Part shown: positions 8,836 through 15,808 of the stretch, in pieces | Layout of the letters: each line of letters starts with the position of its first letter | Position numbering within the stretch: position 1 is the stretch's first letter | NCBI RefSeq assembly: GCF_003670115.1 | Contig: NZ_QQTY01000007.1 | Span: 62,001 to 126,000, forward strand | Reading direction: 5' to 3' | DNA: 64,000 bases | Source of the DNA: Natronorubrum halophilum | GTDB taxonomy: Archaea > Halobacteriota > Halobacteria > Halobacteriales > Natrialbaceae | Notes under the pieces: generated by a model | What the model was told of the DNA's origin: nothing | The model's input: only the letters and a program-made list of their open reading frames with translations | Database searches by the model: none | Position numbers and translations under genes: made by a program

Positions 8836-9234
8836 ATCGGCCCCTCGAACGGCGTCACGAAGAAGCTGTGGGTGCTTACTGAGGTCGGTGGTGCGCGAAT
8901 TCGTCGACCCCGAACCGATCGCCGCCGGTGGCAGCTAAATCAGTGGCTCTCACGTGGATTTTCCGAACCAGAAAACACGCTCGCAACACTATTAGGTACG
9001 GGTCAGAACCAACGGCGTGGGGAGGACCACTCCAATCCGTACGGCGTGTCCTGCCGGATTCGATTCCCCCACCGATCTCCGTTGCACGCACCTTCCGACT
9101 CGGAACGCGGCCGCGATTTCCCACCCGCGGCTGTTTCGCTCGGATCCCGTGTCAGTAGTCCCCGTAACTCCGCTTCGGCCCTCAAGAAGTCGATTTCAGG
9201 TACCAGAATTTGTCGGTCAGTTCTCGAACGAAAG
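8836..9234. other. 399-bp intergenic region, nothing recognised
   Basis: Frames here on both strands give Arg/Pro-rich products typical of non-coding high-GC DNA, with no family motif. A tRNA-like GGATTCGATTCCC stretch near 9056-9068 has no matching acceptor or anticodon stem. The region separates the UspA gene from the stop of the small membrane protein. Confidence 0.5.
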
Positions 9235-9543
9235 CTAGTGGCGGCCGTACAGTGAGTACATTATCGCAACTAACCCGAGTAGCCGGCTCACGTTCTCGAG
9301 AAATACCGTGACGATCTGTCTGAAGTCGAGGAACGTTGTGATCGTCACGTTGATCAGGAACGGACAGAGCGTGAGCAAGAGCAAGCCAACTGCCAGGTAG
9401 AGCATCGATGACGCATCGTTTCGGCGATACCCTCGGTAGGCCTGGTACGCGATAATCGTCCCGATCAGTGCGACCAGAAAGAGACTCGCGACTGTCAGGA
9501 GTTCGAACAGGGGCGCTTCGTCGATTCGGACGACATCGCTCAT
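9235..9543 (-). CDS. Small three-helix membrane protein (DUF7521-like)
   Basis: The ATG at 9543 overlaps the TGA of the upstream wHTH gene (ATGA) and gives 102 residues. Three hydrophobic helices are visible: FELLTVASLFLVALIGTIIA (13-32), SSMLYLAVGLLLLTLCPFLI (45-64) and a C-terminal NVSRLLGLVAIMYSLY segment. A short basic loop (YRGYRRND) follows helix 1. Haloarchaea often carry such a small membrane protein directly after a wHTH gene; the pair may form a sensor-regulator unit, but the function is not established. The DUF assignment is from memory of the family pattern. Confidence 0.75.
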   Translation of the reverse strand: MSDVVRIDEAPLFELLTVASLFLVALIGTIIAYQAYRGYRRNDASSMLYLAVGLLLLTLCPFLINVTITTFLDFRQIVTVFLENVSRLLGLVAIMYSLYGRH

Positions 9544-9887
9544 CGCATCCCCTCCCAAATGCGAGTGAACTTGTCGGCGACGTCTTCGTCGCGATACGTC
9601 AACTCGAGGGCGAACGAGCCGTCCTCGAGGGATAGCTCGAGCCGGTCGAGGTTCGCGCTGTAGACGCTGAAATGGTTTCCGTCGGGTGCGAGCTCCGTTT
9701 CTTCGGTGACCAGATGGCACTCCTTGAGACGATCGAGCCGTCGATAAATCGTGGGGAGGGAGGCATCACACCGATCACTCAGGGTACTGGCAGACATGGG
9801 TTCGACGCTCGTATGGGTGAGGATCTCGCGTGCGTACTCGTCGTCGAGTACTGCGAGCACAGTCGATAGATCAGTATCCTCACTCAC
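9540..9887 (-). CDS. Winged-helix transcriptional regulator (ArsR-like)
   Basis: The GTG start at 9887 gives 115 residues. VLAVLDDEYAREILTHTS is the first helix pair, MSASTLSDRCDASLPTIYRRL (30-50) the helix-turn-helix, and KECHLVTEETELAPDGNHF the beta wing. The C-terminus (LELSLEDGSFALELTYRDEDVADKF) is a small dimerisation or sensory part seen in haloarchaeal HTH_20/ArsR proteins. No metal-binding Cys motif is present, so it is not a classic metal sensor. It is translationally coupled to the membrane protein that follows and may control its own operon. Confidence 0.85.
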   Translation of the reverse strand: MSEDTDLSTVLAVLDDEYAREILTHTSVEPMSASTLSDRCDASLPTIYRRLDRLKECHLVTEETELAPDGNHFSVYSANLDRLELSLEDGSFALELTYRDEDVADKFTRIWEGMR

Positions 9888-10138
9888 TGGTACGTGTTCG
9901 TTCTGGCATTGCTATGAAAAACGGTCCGGTTTTTCTGAACGAGATAATTCGGTTCGGACGTAGCCGCGTCCGCCAGCCATATTGTTCAGTTGATACATAG
10001 AGGAAAACTCAAAGTTCCGAATAGATGTGCGTTCTAACGTCCTCGTTCAGCATGTCGCTGGAATGGTTCGTCTCGAACAGTGCGTACGCCTGTGCATCCT
10101 CCTTATTTGAGTTAGAATAGTCGAGATGTACGAAATCG

Positions 10139-10693
10139 TCATTCAAACTGTACAGGGTCTGGAAGTGACCGTAACTCCGGCATCGTCCCTGATTTCTCGA
10201 TTGACTGAATTTCTGTATCGTTCACGTAGACCAATAGTGTCTCCCAACCATTAGGTACGTCTGCTCCACCGACAAGATGGGTCACAGAATCACACGTTGA
10301 TTCACCAGTTGAGTCATCAGATAAGGATTTTCCACTGAGTTCAGCACTAACAGTGAATCTCAGACTATATTCGTTTCCGATAGAATTGTTCAGTTCGGGT
10401 TCAACATTTCCTAATGAACTACATAACCGGACATCAAACGTAAGGTCGGCTGACTCCCCGTCACCAACGATATGAACCCATCCACTATGAGACACCTCCT
10501 CACTTGGAAATGACGAATCTGGGCTTTTTGAGTAGGCAATCCCGGGAGTCTCGTTATTTTTTCCTTCTTTCTCTTGTGGGTCCGCTGCATCTCGGCTAAA
10601 AGGCGCGGTTAGACTTTGGCACCCAACAAGAAAACCGATGCTTGTAGTAGAAACGAGAGCAAGCATCTTGCGGCGGGAGAGCAGAGGCCTCAT
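10139..10693 (-). CDS. Putative TAT-exported lipoprotein, function unknown
   Basis: The 184-residue protein has an N-terminal export signal with SRRKMLALVSTTSIGF (6-21) followed by a lipobox LVGC with the lipidated Cys near residue 25. It should therefore be anchored to the outer face of the membrane. The mature part is a Ser/Asp-rich, probably beta-strand domain (WVHIVGDGESADLTFDVRLC) with three further Cys. No family was recognised. Its base composition is distinctly A/T-richer and its codons less GC3-biased than the rest of the window, and it sits 0.5 kb from an integrase, so recent acquisition is likely. Confidence 0.6.
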   Translation of the reverse strand: MRPLLSRRKMLALVSTTSIGFLVGCQSLTAPFSRDAADPQEKEGKNNETPGIAYSKSPDSSFPSEEVSHSGWVHIVGDGESADLTFDVRLCSSLGNVEPELNNSIGNEYSLRFTVSAELSGKSLSDDSTGESTCDSVTHLVGGADVPNGWETLLVYVNDTEIQSIEKSGTMPELRSLPDPVQFE

Positions 10694-10964
10694 TAGGTTA
10701 TTATCTGGTTTAGTTCCTTATAGTATGTCGGCCATTTAGAATGTGTTGCTCAACGAGATATATTCCCCGTCTCCACATGGTAACTACTGGATTTCTAACC
10801 TTCGCTTTCAAGCAATTATTCTTGACGTGCCTGCCTTCTGGCCCTCAATATCATATAGCCACATAGAGTTTACTGAGGTCACGTCCTTGCGATTGCCGTC
10901 ATCTCGAGCCCCAGATGTCATCACTTGCACACCGCTTAACCACGATCGCCGATACTACTCCGGT

Positions 10965-11147
10965 ATGAGCCGTACGACCTACCGGTGTACCTGCGGCGCG
11001 CTCCTCGAATTCAAACAGGACCTCGAGAAGGAGTCGAAGGTCACGACGCCGAGTTGGAAATGCACGGACTGCGGGACGCCAGTTCCCGGGAAAATCGCCG
11101 AGAAGGTCAGACACCAGCATCCGTCCCGAGCGCGACGTCCCCGGTAG
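10965..11147 (+). CDS. Small zinc-ribbon protein
   Basis: The ATG at 10965 gives a 60-residue protein with YRCTCGALLEF and WKCTDCGTPVPG, a CxC...CxxC arrangement that should bind one zinc. The C-terminus is basic (RHQHPSRARRPR). The frame is open further upstream, but the bases before 10965 are A/T-rich and look non-coding. The gene is convergent with the integrase, 14 bases from its stop, and may be cargo of the same element. A nucleic-acid-binding role is plausible only from the fold and the basic tail. Confidence 0.6.
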   Translation: MSRTTYRCTCGALLEFKQDLEKESKVTTPSWKCTDCGTPVPGKIAEKVRHQHPSRARRPR

Positions 11148-11161
11148 AACGTTAGTCTCGG

Positions 11162-12280
11162 TCACTCGTTTTCGAACACTACGGATGTCTCCTCGGCCAG
11201 TTCGCTGGCTTCGATGTGCGCGTACATCTGCGAGGTCGTCCGCGGGTCGGCGTGTCGGAGCACCCGTTGTGCTGCCGCCGCACCGTGCTCGCGGTAGACG
11301 GCTTCACCGACGCCGCGCCTCGCACCGTGGGGCTTCAGGTACGCTCCGTCGACGTCGATCTCCGCGTCTTCGCACAGCCGCTTCAGGACAGATCGACCGC
11401 CGTTCGTCGAGAGAGACGGTGGAACCACACCGTGTTGCCGGTGTAACTCAAGGGGTTCACCCGCCGATGGGTCGGCTTCGTCCGGCAGGTTGCTGTACAG
11501 CGACGGTGCGTGACTCGTCGCGAACACCGGCCACTCTGAGGACGGCGGCTTCAGTGCGTGCTCGAGGCGCTCGAGTGGCGGGTGTGCCTGTCTCGGAAGC
11601 TGGACCTCTTCGTCCTCCTGTTGACTCTTCCCCAGGACGTGTAGCTGGTTGTTTTCAAGGTCGACGTCGCCCCATCGCAGGCCGTTCCTGCGGTCGTCTC
11701 GTGGATCGCTCAGGATTTCCCCACCTCGAACTCCGGAGTACGCGAGGACGTACACGAGCGCGCGATCGCGCAGTTCCTCGAATGCGTCGAGTCCGTCCTC
11801 GTCGACGGCCCGGTGTGCCCGCCGATCGACGTACCGAACCAGCGCCTTCCGATCCTTCGGCGACCAGAACTGCTGGTCGCCGCTCGTCTTCGTCGGTCGC
11901 GGCGGCAGCTCGTCGAGCGCGATTCCTTTCTGTGCAGGGTTCTCCTCGAGCCATTCCCAACGTACGCAGTACGAGAGGAACGCAGAGACGTAGTCGTAGT
12001 ATGTCCACGCGGTCGAGGCTGAGATGTCATCCTCGTCACCCGGTTTCTTCCCGGCGTCGACGCGGCGGGAGAGGTACTTCGCGTACCGGGCCGTGTTCCG
12101 CTTGCTGATCTGCTCAACAGTCTCGACGTCGCGACCTTCGAGGTGCTGTCGCCAATGTGTCAGTACGCGCTCGAGGGCGTCACGATAGTTCCCGGATTTG
12201 CTTCCCGACTCGAGGAAATCGCCGATGGCGGTCTCGAGGGCGTGTCCCTCGGGATTAGGTCCTGGATCAGTGGGCACCAT
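11162..12280 (-). CDS. Tyrosine recombinase / phage-type integrase, apparently intact
   Basis: The 372-residue protein has a SAM-like core-binding domain (about 15-115, with STAWTYYDYVSAFLSYCVRW) and a catalytic domain (about 138-365). Catalytic residues read R185 (YSGVRGGEI), K218 (LGKSQ), H318 and R321 (PHGARRG), H343 (LRHADPRTT) and Tyr nucleophile Y353 (SQMYAHIE). The set is complete, so strand exchange is expected. It is of the haloarchaeal XerC/D-like type. A perfect 13-bp inverted repeat lies 34 bases upstream of its ATG. No direct repeats marking element ends were identified, so whether it integrates a plasmid or virus or inverts DNA is open. Confidence 0.92.
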   Translation of the reverse strand: MVPTDPGPNPEGHALETAIGDFLESGSKSGNYRDALERVLTHWRQHLEGRDVETVEQISKRNTARYAKYLSRRVDAGKKPGDEDDISASTAWTYYDYVSAFLSYCVRWEWLEENPAQKGIALDELPPRPTKTSGDQQFWSPKDRKALVRYVDRRAHRAVDEDGLDAFEELRDRALVYVLAYSGVRGGEILSDPRDDRRNGLRWGDVDLENNQLHVLGKSQQEDEEVQLPRQAHPPLERLEHALKPPSSEWPVFATSHAPSLYSNLPDEADPSAGEPLELHRQHGVVPPSLSTNGGRSVLKRLCEDAEIDVDGAYLKPHGARRGVGEAVYREHGAAAAQRVLRHADPRTTSQMYAHIEASELAEETSVVFENE

Positions 12281-12313
12281 TCGTTCGGATTACCGTACAG
12301 TGTCGACCCGCAT

Positions 12314-12353
12314 AAATTCACTGTGCGTTACTACACTAATGCACAGTGAATTT
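12314..12353. repeat. Perfect 13-bp inverted repeat upstream of the integrase
   Basis: AAATTCACTGTGC at 12314-12326 is followed by a 14-base spacer and then its exact complement GCACAGTGAATTT at 12341-12353. The repeat lies 34 bases 5' of the integrase ATG, in the promoter region. Arm length resembles tyrosine-recombinase core sites (two inverted 11-13-bp arms around a spacer), although the 14-base spacer is longer than in dif or loxP. It could equally be an operator for a dimeric repressor. Confidence 0.85.
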
Positions 12354-12580
12354 CTCGATCGTTTAGAATGGTCGATTTCAGACCCTCGAGTGCTGTACCG
12401 CAGTAATAGAGGAAAATCCCCACATTGATAAATCGCATATCGGTATACGAAATCGGGGCGGTCCTCGAGACCGTCAGAATCGACGAACGCGTTTTGGCGA
12501 CCGGTTTTTCGACGGTTTCTTTCCGGAATCGAAATACCGAAACACAGATTTAGGGTGGTAGAGCAGTACCGTACGAGTAG

Positions 12581-12721
12581 ATGATTCGCGGCGTCGACCA
12601 CACCGACCGTTCTCGTCGTTCCATCGCCGACCGCGAGTGGACAGCGCGCATCAGAATTGGAGCGGGACAACGAGCCCGTGGCGTCAATCTGAATCCGATT
12701 GACACGGTGATCGAGCCGTGA
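12581..12721 (+). CDS. Possible 46-residue leader peptide/micro-ORF before the second recombinase
   Basis: An ATG at 12581 (MIRGVDHTDRSRRSIADREW) runs 46 codons to a TGA at 12719-12721 that overlaps the GTG start of the next gene as GTGA. Such overlaps mark translational coupling throughout this window. The peptide is Arg-rich and has no recognised domain. It may be a real small protein, a coupling leader, or chance. Confidence 0.25.
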   Translation: MIRGVDHTDRSRRSIADREWTARIRIGAGQRARGVNLNPIDTVIEP

Positions 12722-13863
12722 CCGAATCCGACACGGATGTCGCCGTTGTCGACGCCGTCGACGCCTATCTTCAGCGGAAAGCTGTCGGCGATCCCGACGG
12801 GGCGGGAGCGGGCACCTACGCATCGAACGCCGAGTCGATCCTCCGGCGCTGGGCCGACTGGCTCGAGCGCGAACACGGGATCAGTTCGCTGTTTTCGCTT
12901 CGCGTCGAGCACATGCGCGCCTACGCCACCGAACTACGAGCACGGTCCGACCGCGGCGAGTACACGGCCTCGACCGCTGGGACGTACTACGCGGTTGTCC
13001 GAGCGTTTTGCTCGTGGTGCGTCCGCGGCGGCATTCTCGAGTCGAACCCGGCCGCGACCGACGAAGCCGAATCGGCGCTTCCGGCCGCCGAGAAACGCCC
13101 CGAAAGCGAGTTCTGGACGGCGACCCAGCGGCGACGCCTCGAGACGGCCGTTCGCGAGCATGCACTCGAAGCCGCGACCGACCTTCGCGACCGCGACGAA
13201 CGGTGTAATCGCCTGCGGGAGTACGCCATGGTCGCGTTGCTCGCCCACTCGAGCGTTCGGGGCTCCGAACTGTTTCGGGTCCCTGACGACGAGCGACGGG
13301 CGGGAGCGACGTGGGAGGACGTCGACTTTTACACGGGAACGATCCGCGTCCTGGGGAAATCCCAGCGCCTCGAGGACGTACCGCTTCCGGCCCCGGCCCG
13401 GACGCCGCTGCGACGCTACCGGGTCGTTCTCGATCCGCCGTCGAACGACTGGCCGCTGTTTCCGACGCGACACGCCCCCTCGATCGCACGCCGCGTAAAG
13501 ACCGTGCTGGCGGATCGCGGTCACACTGATAGGGAGATCGACGCGCTGTTCGCGGATGCGACGGCGAGCCAACTCGCCCGCGAACGATCGATCGCCCCGC
13601 CGACGATCACCACCGAAGGGGCCCGGTCGGTACTGAAACGACTCTGTAAGGAAGCGGACATCGACGTCGACGGCGACTACCTGACGCCGCGTGGCGTCCG
13701 CGGTGACCACGACGAGACGGATCGCTACCGGCGCGAAGCGACGGCCTCGAAACCGGTACTCCGCGCATCGGTGCTCGAGCAGGCGCTCGCGGTTCGAGAA
13801 CCCCATCCGTCGATTATCGACGTCGGCTCGAGCGGATCCGACGACGGGTCGGAGGACGGCTGA
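12718..13863 (+). CDS. Tyrosine-recombinase paralogue with degenerate active site
   Basis: The GTG at 12718 gives 381 residues that parallel the intact integrase: core-binding part with STAGTYYAVVRAFCSWCVRGG (about 85-105), then HSSVRGSELF with R181, LGKSQ with K214, DWPLFPTRHAPS and GARSVLKRLCKEADIDVDG. After that the catalytic part breaks down. The HxxR block PHGARRG is TPRGVRGD here (R325 in place of His). The segment matching LRHADPRTTSQMY reads LRASVLEQALAVRE, with no His or Tyr. It may still bind DNA but should not cut it. The two genes are divergent around the inverted repeat, so this protein could be an architectural partner or regulator. Confidence 0.8.
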   Translation: MTESDTDVAVVDAVDAYLQRKAVGDPDGAGAGTYASNAESILRRWADWLEREHGISSLFSLRVEHMRAYATELRARSDRGEYTASTAGTYYAVVRAFCSWCVRGGILESNPAATDEAESALPAAEKRPESEFWTATQRRRLETAVREHALEAATDLRDRDERCNRLREYAMVALLAHSSVRGSELFRVPDDERRAGATWEDVDFYTGTIRVLGKSQRLEDVPLPAPARTPLRRYRVVLDPPSNDWPLFPTRHAPSIARRVKTVLADRGHTDREIDALFADATASQLARERSIAPPTITTEGARSVLKRLCKEADIDVDGDYLTPRGVRGDHDETDRYRREATASKPVLRASVLEQALAVREPHPSIIDVGSSGSDDGSEDG

Positions 13864-13948
13864 GGCTGTCTCGGTTCTTGTCGGCGGTAGCTATCGCGAC
13901 CTCACTCGAGTGCTAGCGAAAGGGAGCGAAAGAACGAGCCGAGCCCGC

Positions 13949-15808
13949 TCAGTTGATGAGCACCCAGAGGACGATCGTTAGCAGGATCGTCAACAGGAGG
14001 ACGCTGGTGCCGATCCCCGTTCTGAGGTGGATCGTCGACGGACGACCGCCGTCCGCGGGACGGCGTTCCTCGACTTCGACCAGCGGAAGTCGGCGGGCGG
14101 CGGCGTCGACGGCCAGCACGGGGTTGTTACCGATCCAGTAGCAGCCTTTGACGAAGCCGACGGCGGCGGCGTCGACGGCGGCGAAGATCCCGGTGACCGC
14201 CAGCATCGACCAGCGGCCGAGATAGTAGCCCGCCGGGAAGACGATCGTCGCCGGATCGGAGAGGTCGAGCTTCGAGAGGGGTTTGCGGACGACGACGAAG
14301 GTAACGAGCCCGATCGCCGTCAGGATCCCCGCGGTCTCGAGGTGGCTCGTACTGTAGGGATGCAGTTCGCTCTCGCCGCCGGGATAGGTGAATCCGAAAT
14401 GGCCTCCTTGGGCGTCAATGGTCGGCGCGAGGTCGGCCAATCCCTGCCACCAGACGCCGAAGAGGAGACAGGCTCCGCCGAGTCCGAGCATGGCGACCAG
14501 CTGACCGGGCCTGGCGTCGGGGACCGAGATGTCGCTCTCGCCGTGGAAGAAGACGTAATAGCCGAGTTTGATGAACGAGAGGAGCGTCCCGATCGCGCCG
14601 AGCCAGAGGAGGTAGTACAGCGCCTCGAACTCCGCGACGCCGTAGTAGTGGGGGTCCGGATTAGCCGCGTCGAAGAGCATTCCCTTGCTGACGTACCCGT
14701 TGAAGCCCGGAATCGCGGTGATCGAGAGCGCGCCGAGACCGAAGGCGATGGCGGTCAAGGGCATCTCGCGCCAGAGTCCGCCCAGCTTGTAGAGGTCGTT
14801 CTCGCCCGTTCGGAAGATGACGACGCCGACGGCCATGAACAACAGGCTCTTGAACAGGATATTATTGAACAGATGGGTCACCGCACCTGCGACGGCAATT
14901 TCGCTGGTCACCGTCCAGGCGCCCATCCCGATTCCGGCGACGATGTAGCCCAGTTGGGCCTGGATGTGGTAGGAGAGCAACGCCCGCATGTCGTGTTGCA
15001 GCAGGGCGAACGTCGCCCCGTAGACGGCCATCACGCCGCCCATGTACGCAATGTAAATTCCCAGATCGCTCTGAGCCTCGATGGGGAACGCCCGGTAGAG
15101 GACGAACGCGCTCGTCTTCGTCGTGTAGACCGAGAGGAACACCGACGCCACGAAGTGCGGTCGGGGGTAGGTGTCGGGCAGCCAGGTGTGGAGACCGATG
15201 AAGCCGACGTTGACGCCCATTCCCAGCACGGCGAGGGCGGCCGGGAGCCCGGCACCGATTCCGGTCCCGTCGTAGACGAACGTGCCGGCCTGAACGTAGT
15301 GAGCGACGACGGCCAGCAACACGATCACGCCGCCGGTGCCGTGGAAAAGCGCGTAGCGGAAGCCGGCCCGAACGGCGTCGCCACCGTAGTGCCAGACGAC
15401 CAGCGTGCTCGTCACCGCCATCAGCTCCCACATGAACACGAGCACGAGCCAGTCGCCCGCGAAGGCCGCCCCCAGCGAGGAGGCGACGTACGCCAGCGCG
15501 ATCGCGACCAGTTCGCGACTCGCCCCGCTCGAGTACGCGTAGATGACCGTACAGACCCCGAGGAAGCCGAGGCCGATGCCGATCAGCTGCGAGAAGCCGT
15601 CGACGTAGAACGGGACGACGTCGAATCCGAGGAAGGTTCCGGCGAGGTAGCTGCCCTCGGGGGCGACAAGCGAGATCGCCAGGACGGCCGCGAGGCTGAG
15701 CGCCCCCGCGGCGAAGCCGACGATCCGGGGCAGGACGAGCACGAGCAGCGCCGCCGCGAAGACCAGAAGCGGCGGGTAGGCCATCGTCAGGAGTTCAGCG
15801 TCGATCAT
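13949..15808 (-). CDS. Third Mrp antiporter-like membrane subunit (NuoL/M/N family)
   Basis: This 619-residue protein of about 14-16 hydrophobic helices belongs to the proton-conducting quinone oxidoreductase/antiporter family: FAGDWLVLVFMWELMAVTS contains the TM5 Glu (E128), and AVTHLFNNILFKSLLF has the mid-membrane Lys of the second half. The TM7 segment reads GMGVNVGFIGLHTWLPD, with N200 where related subunits have Lys. It is the last gene of the antiporter operon and overlaps its neighbour by ATGA. The C-terminus adds two or more helices after a hydrophilic stretch (VEVEERRPADGGRP). It probably sits in the complex as a structural or modified ion-path subunit. Confidence 0.85.
   Translation of the reverse strand: MIDAELLTMAYPPLLVFAAALLVLVLPRIVGFAAGALSLAAVLAISLVAPEGSYLAGTFLGFDVVPFYVDGFSQLIGIGLGFLGVCTVIYAYSSGASRELVAIALAYVASSLGAAFAGDWLVLVFMWELMAVTSTLVVWHYGGDAVRAGFRYALFHGTGGVIVLLAVVAHYVQAGTFVYDGTGIGAGLPAALAVLGMGVNVGFIGLHTWLPDTYPRPHFVASVFLSVYTTKTSAFVLYRAFPIEAQSDLGIYIAYMGGVMAVYGATFALLQHDMRALLSYHIQAQLGYIVAGIGMGAWTVTSEIAVAGAVTHLFNNILFKSLLFMAVGVVIFRTGENDLYKLGGLWREMPLTAIAFGLGALSITAIPGFNGYVSKGMLFDAANPDPHYYGVAEFEALYYLLWLGAIGTLLSFIKLGYYVFFHGESDISVPDARPGQLVAMLGLGGACLLFGVWWQGLADLAPTIDAQGGHFGFTYPGGESELHPYSTSHLETAGILTAIGLVTFVVVRKPLSKLDLSDPATIVFPAGYYLGRWSMLAVTGIFAAVDAAAVGFVKGCYWIGNNPVLAVDAAARRLPLVEVEERRPADGGRPSTIHLRTGIGTSVLLLTILLTIVLWVLIN

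Noticed and set aside
9051-9072. tRNA-like T-arm sequence GGATTCGATTCCC
   Set aside because: No acceptor stem, D-arm or anticodon arm could be fitted around it.
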